Part shown: positions 49,686 to 60,657 of the stretch, in pieces
Layout: the number at the start of each line of letters is the position of its first letter
Numbering within the stretch: position 1 is the stretch's first letter
NCBI RefSeq assembly: GCF_003086295.3
Contig: NC_092053.1
Location: 113,105,506-113,169,505 of the forward strand
Reading direction: 5' to 3'
DNA: 64,000 nucleotides
Origin: Arachis hypogaea
Lineage: Eukaryota; Streptophyta; Magnoliopsida; Fabales; Fabaceae
Made by a program: the position numbers and the translations under genes
Notes under the pieces: model-generated
What the model was told of the DNA's origin: nothing
The model's input: only the letters and a program-made list of their open reading frames with translations
Database searches by the model: none

Positions 49686-50584
49686 TTTTGATCGAAAAAG
49701 TATTTTCGATAAAAGTAAGTTGAATCGAAATAAGTTAATTGTGGTTTCTCGAGAAGACGCGCGCACGCGAGTTTGAAGTTGGAGGTAATCGGTGTTGATG
49801 TGGATTTCGATTGTTTTGTTAATCTAGTAAGACAAATCGAGTAGAAGATTCGATTCGAAGAATTGAGTAAGGCCTTCGAAAGAGCTGATTGATTAGTTGT
49901 GAAAGTGGAAAGTTAATGGCTTTTATTGCACGAGGAGATCATGGGGAATATCTACAATCATGCGACGGGAACGGTTATCAAGAGAGACTGCACTTCAAAT
50001 TTGAAATGTCATATTTAATTGTAATTAATTATAAATTAATGGGCAGTTATATAAGATTAGCCTATAAATACTAGGAAATCTTAGTGAATAAGGGTTGAAA
50101 CTTTTACTCAGAAAAAACACTCTAGCACTCTCACATCCCAGCGAATCCCTGAGTTTGCAATCGAGTTACATTTTCTGTAGGGTTCCTTCCACCTTCTTCT
50201 TTCTTTTAATTTATTCTTTTTGTAAACTTATCATTTCAATTAATTTTACTTATCAAGTGTTCTTTACTTTCTTTAATTAATTTATTATTCTTCCTTTAAG
50301 TATTTTATGTCGAAATCTTTGGATCAAATCGAAGGCATTTTATTGTTTATCTTTAATTTTACTGCAATCCTTTTTATTTGTTATCTATTTGGTTTTCGAA
50401 ATTTCAATTTCTAAGTTTTAATTATTAATTTACAGATTTACTTTATTTTTATTTTTAAATTTGGTTTAATCGAAGACGCTTTTGATGCACTTCTAGAAAG
50501 TTGGTACTTACACAGAGGAGTAGCTTTTGCTCCCAGACCACTAGATATCGAACCACTATCAATTTGTTAAAAATCGACAAAACA
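49686..50584 (+). repeat. 3' LTR of element B
   Basis: 899 bp, ends AATCGACAAAACA before gtgag. A TATA box CCTATAAATACTAGG lies at about 50062-50076. The element A LTR has the same layout. Confidence 0.92.
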
Positions 50585-50589
50585 GTGAG

Positions 50590-51110
50590 TGATTAGTTGC
50601 TAATATTAATTAGAATTACTGCGCAACATTGACTACTTATTAGTTATTACCCACAACATCATCATCATCAGAATACTAAAAATATCGAATAATTTGAGGA
50701 AAAGAACTGGCATCCGGCGATCTAAATCAGAAGAGGAATGACATGGAAGAATCATCAAGACTCAAAGAATGCACTACATACTTGCAACTTCAATTATTGA
50801 GGAAACAAAAAATAATAAAACCATGTCCTCAAATAGTGACATTTGAGTCCTATCTTGAGTGATATTCATAGCATAGTCCTACACTATATTATTTTAAGAT
50901 TCACCAGTCACCACCACCATTGGACACACAATACTCATTAATGGTGCTGGATAGATGCTTTTTGGACAGAATTTTATTTATTTATTTTTGTTCCTTTTGG
51001 GCTCGAAGATATTTGAATGCTTAAGCCCATCAGAAAATATACACAAGGTTTTCGGTTTCTATCTTTGGACATGCGTCTTCGGCTACACGTGTTTTTTGGA
51101 CATGCTAGAA
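50590..51110. other. Intergenic DNA right of element B
   Basis: No gene or repeat boundary was recognised. Confidence 0.5.
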
Positions 51111-51119
51111 TAATAATTA

Positions 51120-51428
51120 GGTTTAATTACTCTGTTGGTCCTATAATTTCGCAAAATTTTCAATTAGGTCCTTATATTTTTTTTTTCCTTTTAATTGAGT
51201 CTTTGCGCCAAATTTTTTTTTTAATTGGGTCCCTACACTTTTTTCTCATTTTATTTAGGTCCCTATACCAATTCTTTTTTTTAGTTGGGTCCCTATAAAA
51301 TTAAGCCAATTACTACTAAGAATGACTTAATTGAAAAAAAATTTAGTGCAGAGACCCAATTAAAAAAAAAGTATAAACACTAATTAAAAATTTTATGAAA
51401 CTATAGAGACTAACAGAGTAATTAAACC
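51120..51428. mobile_element. MULE-type MITE with 9-bp target duplication
   Basis: 309 bp with terminal inverted repeats GGTTTAATTACTCTGTTGGT and ACTAACAGAGTAATTAAACC. The nine bases taataatta occur directly on both sides (51111-51119 and 51429-51437), the size made by Mutator-like transposases. Inside are repeated GGTCCCTATA/TTAATTGGGTC segments. No coding capacity. Confidence 0.9.
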
Positions 51429-51834
51429 TAATAATTATCACAATATTGTTTAAATCACAATATGCTTTGCAGGCCAACAAAATTAACCATCTTGCCGTGT
51501 GGCTATTGTGGATTTACTAAATAATAATAATCCATTCTGACCCCAAAAACTTAGATATCCATACTACTCGGACTATGATGGCCAGTTAAATACTTAAATC
51601 CATTGTATTCTCTCATTTATCCATGGAAGTATAAGTTTTCCATACAATAAAATGACATGTAATCATTCAATAATTTTTCTTCTTCTTCATTTTCGCATTT
51701 TACTAATGACTCTTCTTTTCTATCACTTAGTAGAAGGATTTGTGGTTTGCTTTTTATATGTAACAGTGGGTTTACATAAATTTGTTGAAATATATAAGTA
51801 TGCACTACCCTTTTTTGTATATGAAATAAATGTA

Positions 51835-52335
51835 AGAATTAAAAATTTCTTCTTCAACAAATTAGTCTTCGAAAGAATTTTTTTTAATCAAATTCATCTT
51901 TTAAAAATTTTAAGTTAGGTATATTAGTTCTTTTATTACTGACAGTATCAAAATTTACTGATATGGAATGTTAAGTGATCACACTGACCACAATATATAT
52001 CTAAAAGTTCTAATTGGCTGCTAATATGATAAATTTATAAAATTAGATCAAATCAATCCTAAACTAAAGAGATTTTGAGACATTAAAATTTCTCAGTTCA
52101 GAGTTAATTTGATCTAATTTTATAAACTTATCATGTTAGTAGGTAATTAAGACTATGTGTGTACATTTGTGTTACTTAATGTGGTATATAAGTAATTCTA
52201 ACACCATTAGTGACGGAATGACTAATATGACCAACTTAAAATTATTGAAAGAAGAATTTAATTAAAAAAAAAAAAAATTCAAAGATCAATTTAAAAAACG
52301 AATATTTGTTCTGGAATGAATTTGACTATTTAATA
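51835..52335. mobile_element. Long foldback (inverted-repeat) element
   Basis: The left half (about 51840-52080) and right half (about 52090-52330) are imperfect inverted copies. Matching pairs include ATTTTAAGTTAGG with CCAACTTAAAAT and ATGATAAATTTATAAAATTAGATCAAAT with its inverse around 52090-52130. The centre is near 52083. Exact ends and target duplication could not be fixed. It has the form of a MITE and its transcript could form a hairpin of about 220 bp. Confidence 0.7.
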
Positions 52336-52365
52336 AAAAAGATAATTCAAATGATAATTTGACAC

Positions 52366-53760
52366 ATTGGTTGTTCGTATGAGAATAATATCGGACTAGA
52401 CCGGCCGATTCGATTGGTTAACCAAAACCGGTCATCTAGCCGATCCGATTTACTTGTAAAATTGCTTTGCAAAAAATTAGTTAAAAACCGGTCGAATCAG
52501 CGGTTAACCAATGAATCGGCTGAATCGGCCGAGTTTTTTAAATGTCCAGTTCTCTAATCAACACCAAAACAACACCGTTTTGATCCCAACCAAAAAAATA
52601 AAAAACCCTCAGCCCAGAATGAGAACACCCCTCCCTCTTCAATCTCTCACAAACGCCCAAAGCCTCAAATTGACCAACCTTAACCCCATCAGAGCAAAAT
52701 TAACAAAGATTTTCAGCCACCATCAGCCCCACCACTATCGCTGGTTACAACCAATGATTGCCATTCTCGCTTCTCGAAGGTATTCTCTCCTCCTCGCATC
52801 AATCAAGCCCGAGGGTGCCGTCAAGCCCAAACCTATCCTCGTCGTCGAGCCCGAGGGTGCCGTCGTTGCCACCGAACATTTCTGTTGCTTGACATCACGA
52901 ACGTCTACTCAGTCCTATTCTCTTCGCCGTCGCAAATGTGCCTGTTCTCCTCGCCATCGTTCTAGTGCCTCCAGAAGCTTCCTTCCTCCAACAACAAGTT
53001 CACTTACAACTGCGACAACCACACCTTCAACTTCCTCGTCGATAATGGCTTTAGTCGGTTCCTCTCTTTTTCTCTCTAGATATATTTTTCTCTTATTCAA
53101 TTTTGTCTATATATGTATGCATTTTTTTTCAGATGATTGTTAGGGTAGAATTCTCATTGTGTTTGAGTGATTTGAAATGCTGCATTATTGTTTTTTAGCT
53201 TACTGTGTTGTTGCAGATGAATCTGCTGGAAAGCAGGTTCCTATTGCGTTTCTGGAGCAAGTGAATGATGATTTTGTTTCCAAATATAGTGCTTCCAATA
53301 AGGCCGGTACTAATGCTGCTACCAACAGCCTTAACAAAGAGTTTGGGTAATTTTGTGTTTTCTACTATTGTGAGAATTGAGACTAATTGATTATGGAGGT
53401 TGATTTGTTTGAATTTGTATAAATTATGTTGTTTTGTTTTTTTTGGGTGGTGCAGGATGAAATTAAAGGAGCATATGTAATACTACATCGATTACCCTGA
53501 GGAGAAAAGCAAGCTTGCCAAGGTTCAGAATCAGGTCTCTGAAGTTAAGGGTGTCATGATGGAGAAATACTGAAAAGGTACATACAGATGCCTTGCATGT
53601 TGCGATTTATCATCATTGTCCATACTGGTGTATTAATTTGGTATATTTAAAATTATATATTGAATTTTTATATAATTTTAGTGTATATTTAAATAATCCA
53701 GTTCAACCATGGTTTGATTTCGGTTAGACCATTGAATTGGACCGGTTCTCACAACCTTGG
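52366..53760. mobile_element. Possible TIR element carrying the VAMP fragment
   Basis: The left end (TTGGTTGTTCGTATGAGAA, then CCGGCCGATTCGATTGGTTA) and the inverse of the right end (CCAAGGTTGTGAGAACCGGT) are similar, and both are followed by ACCGGT/GGTTAACC-rich sequence. A clear target duplication was not found. If real, this is a Pack-type element that captured a gene fragment. Confidence 0.4.
52903..53579 (+). pseudogene. VAMP72-type R-SNARE pseudogene with introns kept
   Basis: Three exon-like blocks. The first (about 52915-53060) encodes FAVANVPVLLAI-like, [12 protein letters not shown] and [17 protein letters not shown], from the longin domain. The second (about 53199-53346) encodes [19 protein letters not shown] and [12 protein letters not shown]. 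The third (53456-53579) encodes MKLKEHM, then SKLAKVQNQVSEVKGVMMEK from the start of the SNARE motif. Donor GTAATT at 53347 and acceptor at 53454-53455 are canonical. Breaks are TAG near 52961, TAA at 53478-53480 and a one-base insertion near 53570. The rest of the SNARE motif and the membrane anchor are missing. Intact VAMP72 proteins drive fusion of secretory vesicles at the plasma membrane. Retained introns mean DNA-level duplication rather than retroposition. Confidence 0.82.
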
Positions 53761-54060
53761 TAATTAGGAATAATTTTGGACAAGAGTGTAACTAAGAGAT
53801 GTTTAGAAGTGAAAATGTACTTATGAATATATTAGAGGTAAAAGAGAAATTTTAAAAAAGTAAAGGGGTAATATAATAACTTTAAGGGAAATGGAATGGA
53901 TAGAGGTGAAAATTTAGATCGGTAAAAACTATGGTTCTGATAATCGGATTAAACCGGCTAGTTTAATCGGATTTAACATAAACAATTTTGCTTGATAATT
54001 AGCAAGAGGTGTAGCTAATTTCAGCCAACGCTGCATACCAAGGCCCATGAAGAAAGAATA
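53761..54060. other. Short AT-rich stretch with an ACCGG-rich repeat end
   Basis: The segment GGTTCTGATAATCGGATTAAACCGGCTAGTTTAATCGG near 53933 resembles, inverted, AACCAATCGAATCGATGC...GGTTAATCGGTTT near 55250-55292. These may be the ends of a second degenerate DNA transposon that includes the next two features. Confidence 0.35.
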
Positions 54061-54537
54061 TCCACAATATACCAAAAAAATATTTAAATTATATCTAAAA
54101 ATACATCCAAATTACATGAAAAAAAATTCAAATCACATTGAAAAAAGTTAAATCACATTAAATCTATTCTCAAGTGGTTGTGGATGTTTCTTTCCTTGTA
54201 AAAGAAACATCCGCATCATAAACCCTAATAAATTTTCTACTTAGGGATGAAAAAACATCCACAACGTACCAAAAAAATTCAAATTATATCGAAAAAAATC
54301 CAAATTACATGAAAAATATCCAAATCACATCGAAAAAAATTCAAATCACATAAAATTAATTCTCAAGGGGTTGTGGATGTTTATTTCTTTGTAAAAGAAA
54401 CATCCGCATTATAAACTCCAATATATTTTCTACTATCCACAATATACCAAAAAAATATCCAAATTATATCAAAAAATATCTAAATTACATAGAAAAACAT
54501 CCAAATCACATTGAAAAAAAATCCAAATCACATTGGA
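54061..54537. repeat. Tandem repeat of about 180 bp, two full and one partial copy
   Basis: Units start CCACAATATACCAAAAAAAT at about 54061, 54259 and 54435. Each contains several ATCCAAATCACAT words, and the two full copies contain a hairpin GGATGTTTCTTT...AAAGAAACATCC (near 54187 and 54376) with a 12-bp arm in the first copy. The third copy ends before the hairpin. Confidence 0.8.
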
Positions 54538-55290
54538 CGGTGCGACACGATGGAGGACGGCGATGTGAGGGCGATTGTGCGTCGTTTTGGAGGACGGTGA
54601 CGCGAGGGAGGAACAACAGAAAGGAGGACAACAATTGCACCCAGGGTGCCCGGCAACGACATTTTCGACTGTGCTGCGTGGACGACGCGAGTGTGGAAGG
54701 CAAGGGAAACGATGTACTCGATGGCACGGGCATGGACGCTGCTAGTTTTTCCCTCGCGGACTAGCGTCGATAGAACGCCAAACAGTAAGCGGCAATGAGG
54801 TGGTGGCTGTCTTCCATCGGGAGCTCTCCTGCAATATATGACGACGCAGCAGTTTGGGCTAACTAGTGCAAGGACAAGGCGTGATGCGTAACAACTGTGA
54901 TAGAGGACACGCGGCGGCGTGGAGGAGAGATGGCTGCATGCGAGGAAGGGGGACTGATGGTGACGCACCGGAGATACGACAGCGGCGTGATGTGCAGGGG
55001 GAGATTGATGGGAGGATGAGTATGAGAGAGAAGATGGAAGGTGTGTATACGGAGTGCTTTGTAACTTAGGATTGTAGGATGCGTATATGAAAAGGGGGGC
55101 AAAAGTAAATTTTTTGAATTTTAAACTTTGGATTAAAAGGGAGTTGATTGAGTTGGCTTACCTTATTGTTGGTCCCTGTACTTTCCTATCGTAAGTCATT
55201 AATTAGATTGGTGAGCTTTAGGTAAGAAGTTAGTTGGCAACAAACCAAAAAACCAATCGAATCGATGCAGTTTTTAATGGTTAATCGGTT
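54538..55290. other. Locally GC-rich segment, unassigned
   Basis: GC content rises sharply at 54536-55020 and then falls. Frames on both strands (up to 146 codons) lack recognisable domains and start or stop context, so I do not call a gene. It may be captured host DNA within a transposon. Confidence 0.4.
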
Positions 55291-55468
55291 TAAAATAATA
55301 ACTCACAAAATAATATTTTTCTAAACAAAATATATTTTATACATGAATATATTATTTTATTATATTCATTCAATCATGGCTGATCCATAGTTGAACATTT
55401 GAACGTCTACCTCTCACTACTAAACATTCACTGATTACGTTAGAATCACTATAAAATTTGGTGATAAT

Positions 55469-56970
55469 TGACGAACTAGACTTTCTGTCGGTAAAGAAAT
55501 TTTATGAAAATATAATCGCGTTGTAAGTATAGTTTCTAAACTAACAGAGAATCCTTTCGTACAAAAGTTTTGGTTGTCACTTAAGCAAACCCAATAAAAA
55601 TAATAAACCGAAGTATTTAAACCTCGGGTCGTCTTCTCAAGGAATTGCAGGGCAGTATGATTTATTATTGGTTATGGAAAAAGGTGTATTTTTGGGTTTT
55701 TTGAAATAAGGAACAAGTAATTTAAATGACAAGAAAAAAAAATAAATTAATAATAATAAAATCTCTTGGCAAGGTATAAGAATTGGAATTCCTATCCTAG
55801 TTATCCTTATCAGGTGTGATGAGAATTGGATTCTGCTCCCACTTAGTTAACCCTTACTAAATAAAGGAAAGTCAAGTGAATTAATTAATTTGGTCCTCAA
55901 GTCCTAGTCGACTCCTGTGGAAAGACTAGCTTTAGAGGGATCCAAATCAATCAACAATCCCAATTTTCAATCAACAGCTAAGTTTGATAACTCAAGTGTT
56001 ACCAATTACTTAACCAAAGCCAAAAGGGAAAAATAAATCTAAATTAAATTGAAAGCATCATAAATAGAATAGAAAAATTATTAATCTGAAATACCTCAAA
56101 TTATATTAAATAGAATATTCAAATCTTGACATGAAAATGTTCATAAGCTAAATTGGAACATTAACAAGTAAAATCATTGGAGTAAATAAAAATAGAAGAG
56201 AAACATTAATTAAAAGAACATTGAACCTGGCATTGAAGTAGTAATCATAAAATAAAATAAAAGGAATCCTAATCCTAAAACTTGAGAGAGAGGAGAGAGC
56301 CTCTCTCTCTAAAAGCTATATCTAAAACCTAAAATTATGTATTATGAATATTGTATATCGTCTCTCCTTGATTCCTCCATTATCTGGCTTATATTCTATG
56401 TTTCTGACTTGGATTTGGGCAGAAAAAGGGTCCAGAAATCGCTGAGGGCATTTTCTGCAGATTCTTGTACGTGGCGTCTGTCACGCATTCGCGTGGGTCA
56501 CGCGTTCGCGTGGTTTGGAGTTCTTTCTTGTCACGCGTACGCGTCCGCGTCATTTGCGTTCTGCTCAAGGCACGCGTCCGCGTCAATCACGCGTCCGCGT
56601 CAGTCACGCGTTCGCGTCAGTGCCATTTCGCGCTAGGCACGCGTCTGCGTCATCCATGCGTTCGCGTCACTGCCTTTTCTTCAAAACTCCATTTTTGTTC
56701 TTTCTTTCCATTTTGTATGTTTCATTTCTATCCTCTAAGCCATTTCTGCCCTATGAGACTTGAAAATACTTAACACACAAATCACGACATCGAATGGTAA
56801 TAAAGGATAATTAAAATTAATATCTTTAAAGCATAGGAAACATGTTTTCACATATATCATAAAATAAGGAAGGAATAGTAAAACCATGCAATTTACATGA
56901 ATAAGTGGGTGAAGAATTGATAAAAACACTCAATTTAGGCACAAGATGAATCATAAATAGGGGTTTATCA
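55469..56970 (-). repeat. 3' LTR of element E
   Basis: 1502 bp. On the minus strand it starts TGATAAACCCC and ends CTAGTTCGTCA. It carries a CGCG array (about 56464-56670) and CT-rich repeats (56283-56312). The left flank is gataat. Confidence 0.87.
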
Positions 56971-57008
56971 ACCTCCCCACACTTAAACAATAGCATGTCC
57001 TCATGCTA
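56971..57008 (-). other. Hairpin plus polypurine tract of element E
   Basis: On the minus strand: stem TAGCATG/CATGCTA with loop AGGA (56991-57008), then TTTAAGTGTGGGGAGGTT next to the LTR. It is identical in stem and loop to the element C copy at 8371. Confidence 0.85.
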
Positions 57009-58750
57009 AATCCAAGAGAAAGGGTAAAGTTAGAATGGTGGAATCTTATGCAATGCAATATATTCTAAATGCAAACTACCTAAATGAATCATGCAATTCT
57101 AATTACTATCCACCTATGTATATATATAGCTTACATGTGGTTAATTTGATTCATATTTTCAAGGAATCATATAGCCAAGCCTATATCATGTTAAAGCACT
57201 TTCACAATTGAGTTGGGTTAAAATATCTCACAAACTTGCAAGACAGTTAAATAATTAAGTCTTGATATATGGAGATGAGCTATTGAACCCTCACTGGATT
57301 TTGTATTTACTCTCTAGTCACTCAGTGTTTGGGGTTAATCACTCTATTCTTTTCTATTCTTGCTTTCTAAAACTTTGTTTTTCATCTAACCAATCAACAA
57401 ATATACAATGTATACATACAAACATTATGAGGTCTTTTCAAGGTTGTAATGGGGCCAAGGTAAAGGTAAGGGTATATAAGAGTTAAGTGAGCTATAAGTT
57501 GAATCCTTAATTAGTCTAAGATCTTACCTAACATATACATACTCTATAAAAATTTAAAATTATCCTAGTTTGCCCAATTTTTCTCACTTTTGTGTCACAT
57601 ACTCATGTACCAGGTTTATTTTGTTTTTACCTCCATGTGCATTGATTCCTTTATTAAACTTATCATTGGGGCGAATCTATCCCCTTATTTAATTACTTAA
57701 ATAAATAAAATTATTTTATTTTATTTTATTTTTTTTGAAACAAGAACATAACATTTTCAATGCACATGGTATTTTTATTTATTTTGGTTTCATATGAGTA
57801 TGCTCCCAAAATCCTGATTATTTTATTAATTTAATCCTTTCCTATTAACCCATGTTCCCACGTTTCCCCACACTTAGTGAAACACAATCTCTATCTTAAG
57901 CTAACCAAGGATTCAACTTGGGATTTTCAATTTGTTTTTCTGCTTAAGGCTAGTAATGTGGTTATAGAACAAAAAAAGAGGTTAAAAGGTTCAAGGGGGC
58001 TAACAAAGGTGATGTAGGAGGTAGGCTTATTTGGGATAAGTGAGGAAAATTCAAATGATGGCCTCAATCATATGTGGGTATGTATCTACATTCTATATTG
58101 GACATATAGATTAAAACAAAGTAAAGATTACAAGCATAGAAAAGAAGTGCGAAACACACAAGAATAAAATTTATGGTTGAATGTAACCATACAATTAAGC
58201 TAAAAAACTCACGGGTTGTGTGTTCTTTGTCTAAAAAACCATATATCAGTTATGTATGTCATGCAAGTAGAAATCAAGAGTTCCCATTATTCTCAATGTG
58301 AATCTTAGGATGGCTCTTAAAAACTTAGTGTTCTTCCTTGAAGAAATGTTGTCAACTAACTCACATTTGTTGCTATATATATATATATATACAGTGTGTG
58401 GATTATTGTGATTCTGTTATACTAAAGTTTCTAGTTTACTCTTTTTATTTTCAATTAATCCAAATCATCGTATGCTAAAAAGGGTAAACTAAACTAATTA
58501 ATCCATATATTCTATATCACAACTTAATAAGCTAAAAGTGCAACTAAACTAGATATCTAAGATAAATATATAAACCCAAGTGTAAAATGCAGAAATATAA
58601 TAAAAATACAGAAAAATGTGCAAGTACTGGAAGATAAATAAGATAAGGTAAAATAAAATAAAAATAAAAATACAGAAAAATAAACAAAATAGGATAAAAA
58701 GAGAGTCTGAAAAGTGGTTTACCAAAATAAAGTTTGCCGGAAATGGCGAC
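57009..58750. other. Non-coding internal region of element E
   Basis: Reverse counterpart of 6589-8370 in element C, with a short (AT)n run at 58376-58392. No gene. Confidence 0.7.
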
Positions 58751-58787
58751 CTCCCCACACTTAAATAATAGCATCGTCCTCGATGCT
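58751..58787 (-). other. Internal hairpin module of element E
   Basis: On the minus strand: stem AGCATCG/CGATGCT with loop AGGA (58770-58787), then TTTAAGTGTGGGGAGGT. It is the same as the element C module at 6550, except that the loop is AGGA instead of AGTA. Confidence 0.85.
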
Positions 58788-59241
58788 CACTCAAGCTGGG
58801 TGTGAAGAAGTGTCATCTCCGGAAAGATGTGCAGTAGGTGTCTCTGTGGTGGTCTGAGGCTCTGCAATCTGGATGAGTGTCGGAGGGTCTGCCTGCTGAA
58901 GTGGAGGCTCTGCCTGTAGAGGGATCTCGGGATCAGCCGGCTGCATTTGATGGGGCTCCTCATGGTGTGGTGCAGCCTACTTAGGTCCTCCCTGCTCGGC
59001 CTCTGCACGTGCCTCCTCCTCATGATCGTCCGCCTCCGCATCAGATGGCTCAGAAGGGGTGTCAGGCTCGGAGGGGATGTCGCTGCCAGATCGGATCATC
59101 AACTTTAAGTGCTCATAGCGTCGCTTGTTGCGACGCTCCATACGATCCAATCGTGCGAAGAGTCGGTGCACGAGGTGATAAATGGCTCTGAGGCAGGTGA
59201 GGGTGCAGTGGTGGCTGGGGCAGTGGATGCAGAAGGGGCAG
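58788..59241 (-). pseudogene. Accessory ORF remnant of element E (C-terminal low-complexity part)
   Basis: Minus strand, homologous to about 6090-6546 of element C: Ala/Pro/Ser-rich (ASTAPATTAPSPASEP), then RNKRRYEHLKLMIRSGSDIP, then Glu/Pro/Gln-rich. It is cut at 59241 by LTR F. A frameshift separates the two halves. Confidence 0.65.
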
Positions 59242-60657
59242 TGACGTTAGGATTTTTGCTGGTAAAGAATTTTATAAGAATAGTCGCGTTGTAGATATAG
59301 TTTCTAAACCGACAGAAATCCCTTCGTACAAACGTTTTGGTTGTCACAAGTAACAAACCCCTAAATAAATTGATAACCGAAGTATTTAAACCTTGGGTCA
59401 TCTTCTCAAGGAACTGTAGGGAAGTATGTTCTTATTATTGGTTATGAAGATTGTAAATTGGGGTTTTGAAAGTAAGGAGCAAGTAATTTGAATGACAAGT
59501 AAAATAAATAAATAACTGTAAAACACACTTTTGGTAAGGTATGAGAAATTGGAAGTCCTATCTTAATTATCCTTATCAATGGTGATGAGAATTGAGTCTT
59601 ACTCCCACTTAGTTAGCCTTTACTAAAGCAAGGGAAGATCAAGTGGATTAATTAGTCTGATCTTCAGGTTCTAGTCAATTCCTAAGAAAGGACTGGAATT
59701 ATTGAAGTTCAATTCAATTATCAAAGATGACAATTATCAATCACGTTGAGTTTGATAACTTTTGAGTTACTGATTTCTTAACCAAGACCAAAAAGGGGAA
59801 GAGTAAATCTACTGGAATAAAAATGTCTTCAGATTAGAAGCAACAGTAACATAAATAAAAGAGAGCAATAATAAACTGAAATACCTCAAATAACATTAAT
59901 TAAAAGAATCATCTGTAACATAGAAAAGTTCATGAGTCAAATTGAGAACATAATAAAAAGAAATGTTGAACCTGATAGAAAGGGGCAATCATGAAAGCGA
60001 GAAAAATCCTAAATCCTAATCCTAAGAGAGAGAGAGAGAGAGAGAGGAGAGAACCTCTCTCTAAAAACTACATCTAAATCATGAAAAGTGAATAATTAGA
60101 GACTCTCCTTTGAATGGATGCATTCTCCCACTTCATAACCTCTGATTTGTGCCTTCTGGACTTGGATTTGGGCCAACAAGGGCTTCAGAAATCGCTGGGA
60201 GCATTTTCTATAATTTTTGGTGCGTGGCCTCTGTCACGCGTCTGCGTGGGTCACGTGGTCGCGTCATCTGGAGTTTTCCTTATCACGCGTTCGCTTCGGT
60301 CATGCGTCCGCGTCATCTGCATTTTGCTCGTGGCGCACAATCGCGTCAGTCACGCGTTCGCGTCGCTGTCTTTTCGCGCCAGGCATGCGGCCGCGTTGCC
60401 CACTCGTTCGCGTCGCTGCCAGTTTCTTTAAAAACTCCATTTTGTGCTTTCCTTCCATTTTTGTATGTTTCCTTTCCATCCTTTAAGTCATTCTTGCCTT
60501 AGAAGATCTGAAACTACTCAACACACAAATCATGGCATCGAATGGTAATAAATGGTAATTAAAATAATTATTCTTAAAGCATAGGAAACATGTTTTTCAC
60601 ATATATCACATAATAAGAAAGGGAAAATAAAACCATGCAATTACATGAATAAGTGGG
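59242..60657 (-). repeat. LTR F: diverged LTR of the element C/E family, interrupted by element G
   Basis: On the minus strand it ends CCTAACGTCA at 59242 and matches the family LTR throughout, but at an estimated 75-80 percent identity. It has its own CGCG array (60233-60412) and a TATA-like region. Its start lies beyond element G, which inserted at the AAGTGGG|TGA site near the LTR start. Because it is far more diverged from the LTR of E than expected for one element, I read it as a separate insertion into the ORF of E. The alternative is a 5' LTR of E with an internal deletion. Confidence 0.72.

Larger units (their letters stand above)
39769..50584 (+). mobile_element. Element B: Tat/Ogre-type Ty3/gypsy retrotransposon with 5' deletion
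   Basis: Target duplication gtgag occurs at 39764-39768 and 50585-50589. The 3' LTR is complete (49686-50584), but the 5' LTR stops after 355 bp and joins the middle of gag. The joint at about 40121-40125 has a three-base overlap (tta) shared by LTR and gag, suggesting end-joining deletion after insertion. The lost part comprises about 545 bp of LTR, the PBS and roughly 1.0 kb of gag. Where both LTRs exist they differ at about 17 of 355 positions. It is in the opposite orientation to element A and frames the gene island with it. Confidence 0.92.
55469..59241 (-). mobile_element. Element E: relative of element C, interrupted by LTR F
   Basis: Minus strand. The 3' LTR is 55469-56970, followed inwards by the PPT and hairpin, the non-coding region, a second hairpin module, and the accessory ORF remnant up to 59241. 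The rest, including its 5' LTR, should lie beyond the window. The LTR resembles that of element C but is clearly more diverged from it than the two LTRs of C are from each other. Confidence 0.8.

Noticed and set aside
52511..53143. 210-codon plus-strand frame over the VAMP region
   Set aside because: It is out of frame with the recognisable VAMP72 blocks and runs through the first intron.
54061..54537. Regularly spaced repeats that superficially recall a CRISPR array
   Set aside because: The units are 180-bp direct repeats without unique spacers, in plant nuclear DNA.
54528..54968. 146-codon minus-strand frame in the GC-rich block
   Set aside because: No recognisable domain, frames are open on both strands because of base composition, and it overlaps repeat sequence.
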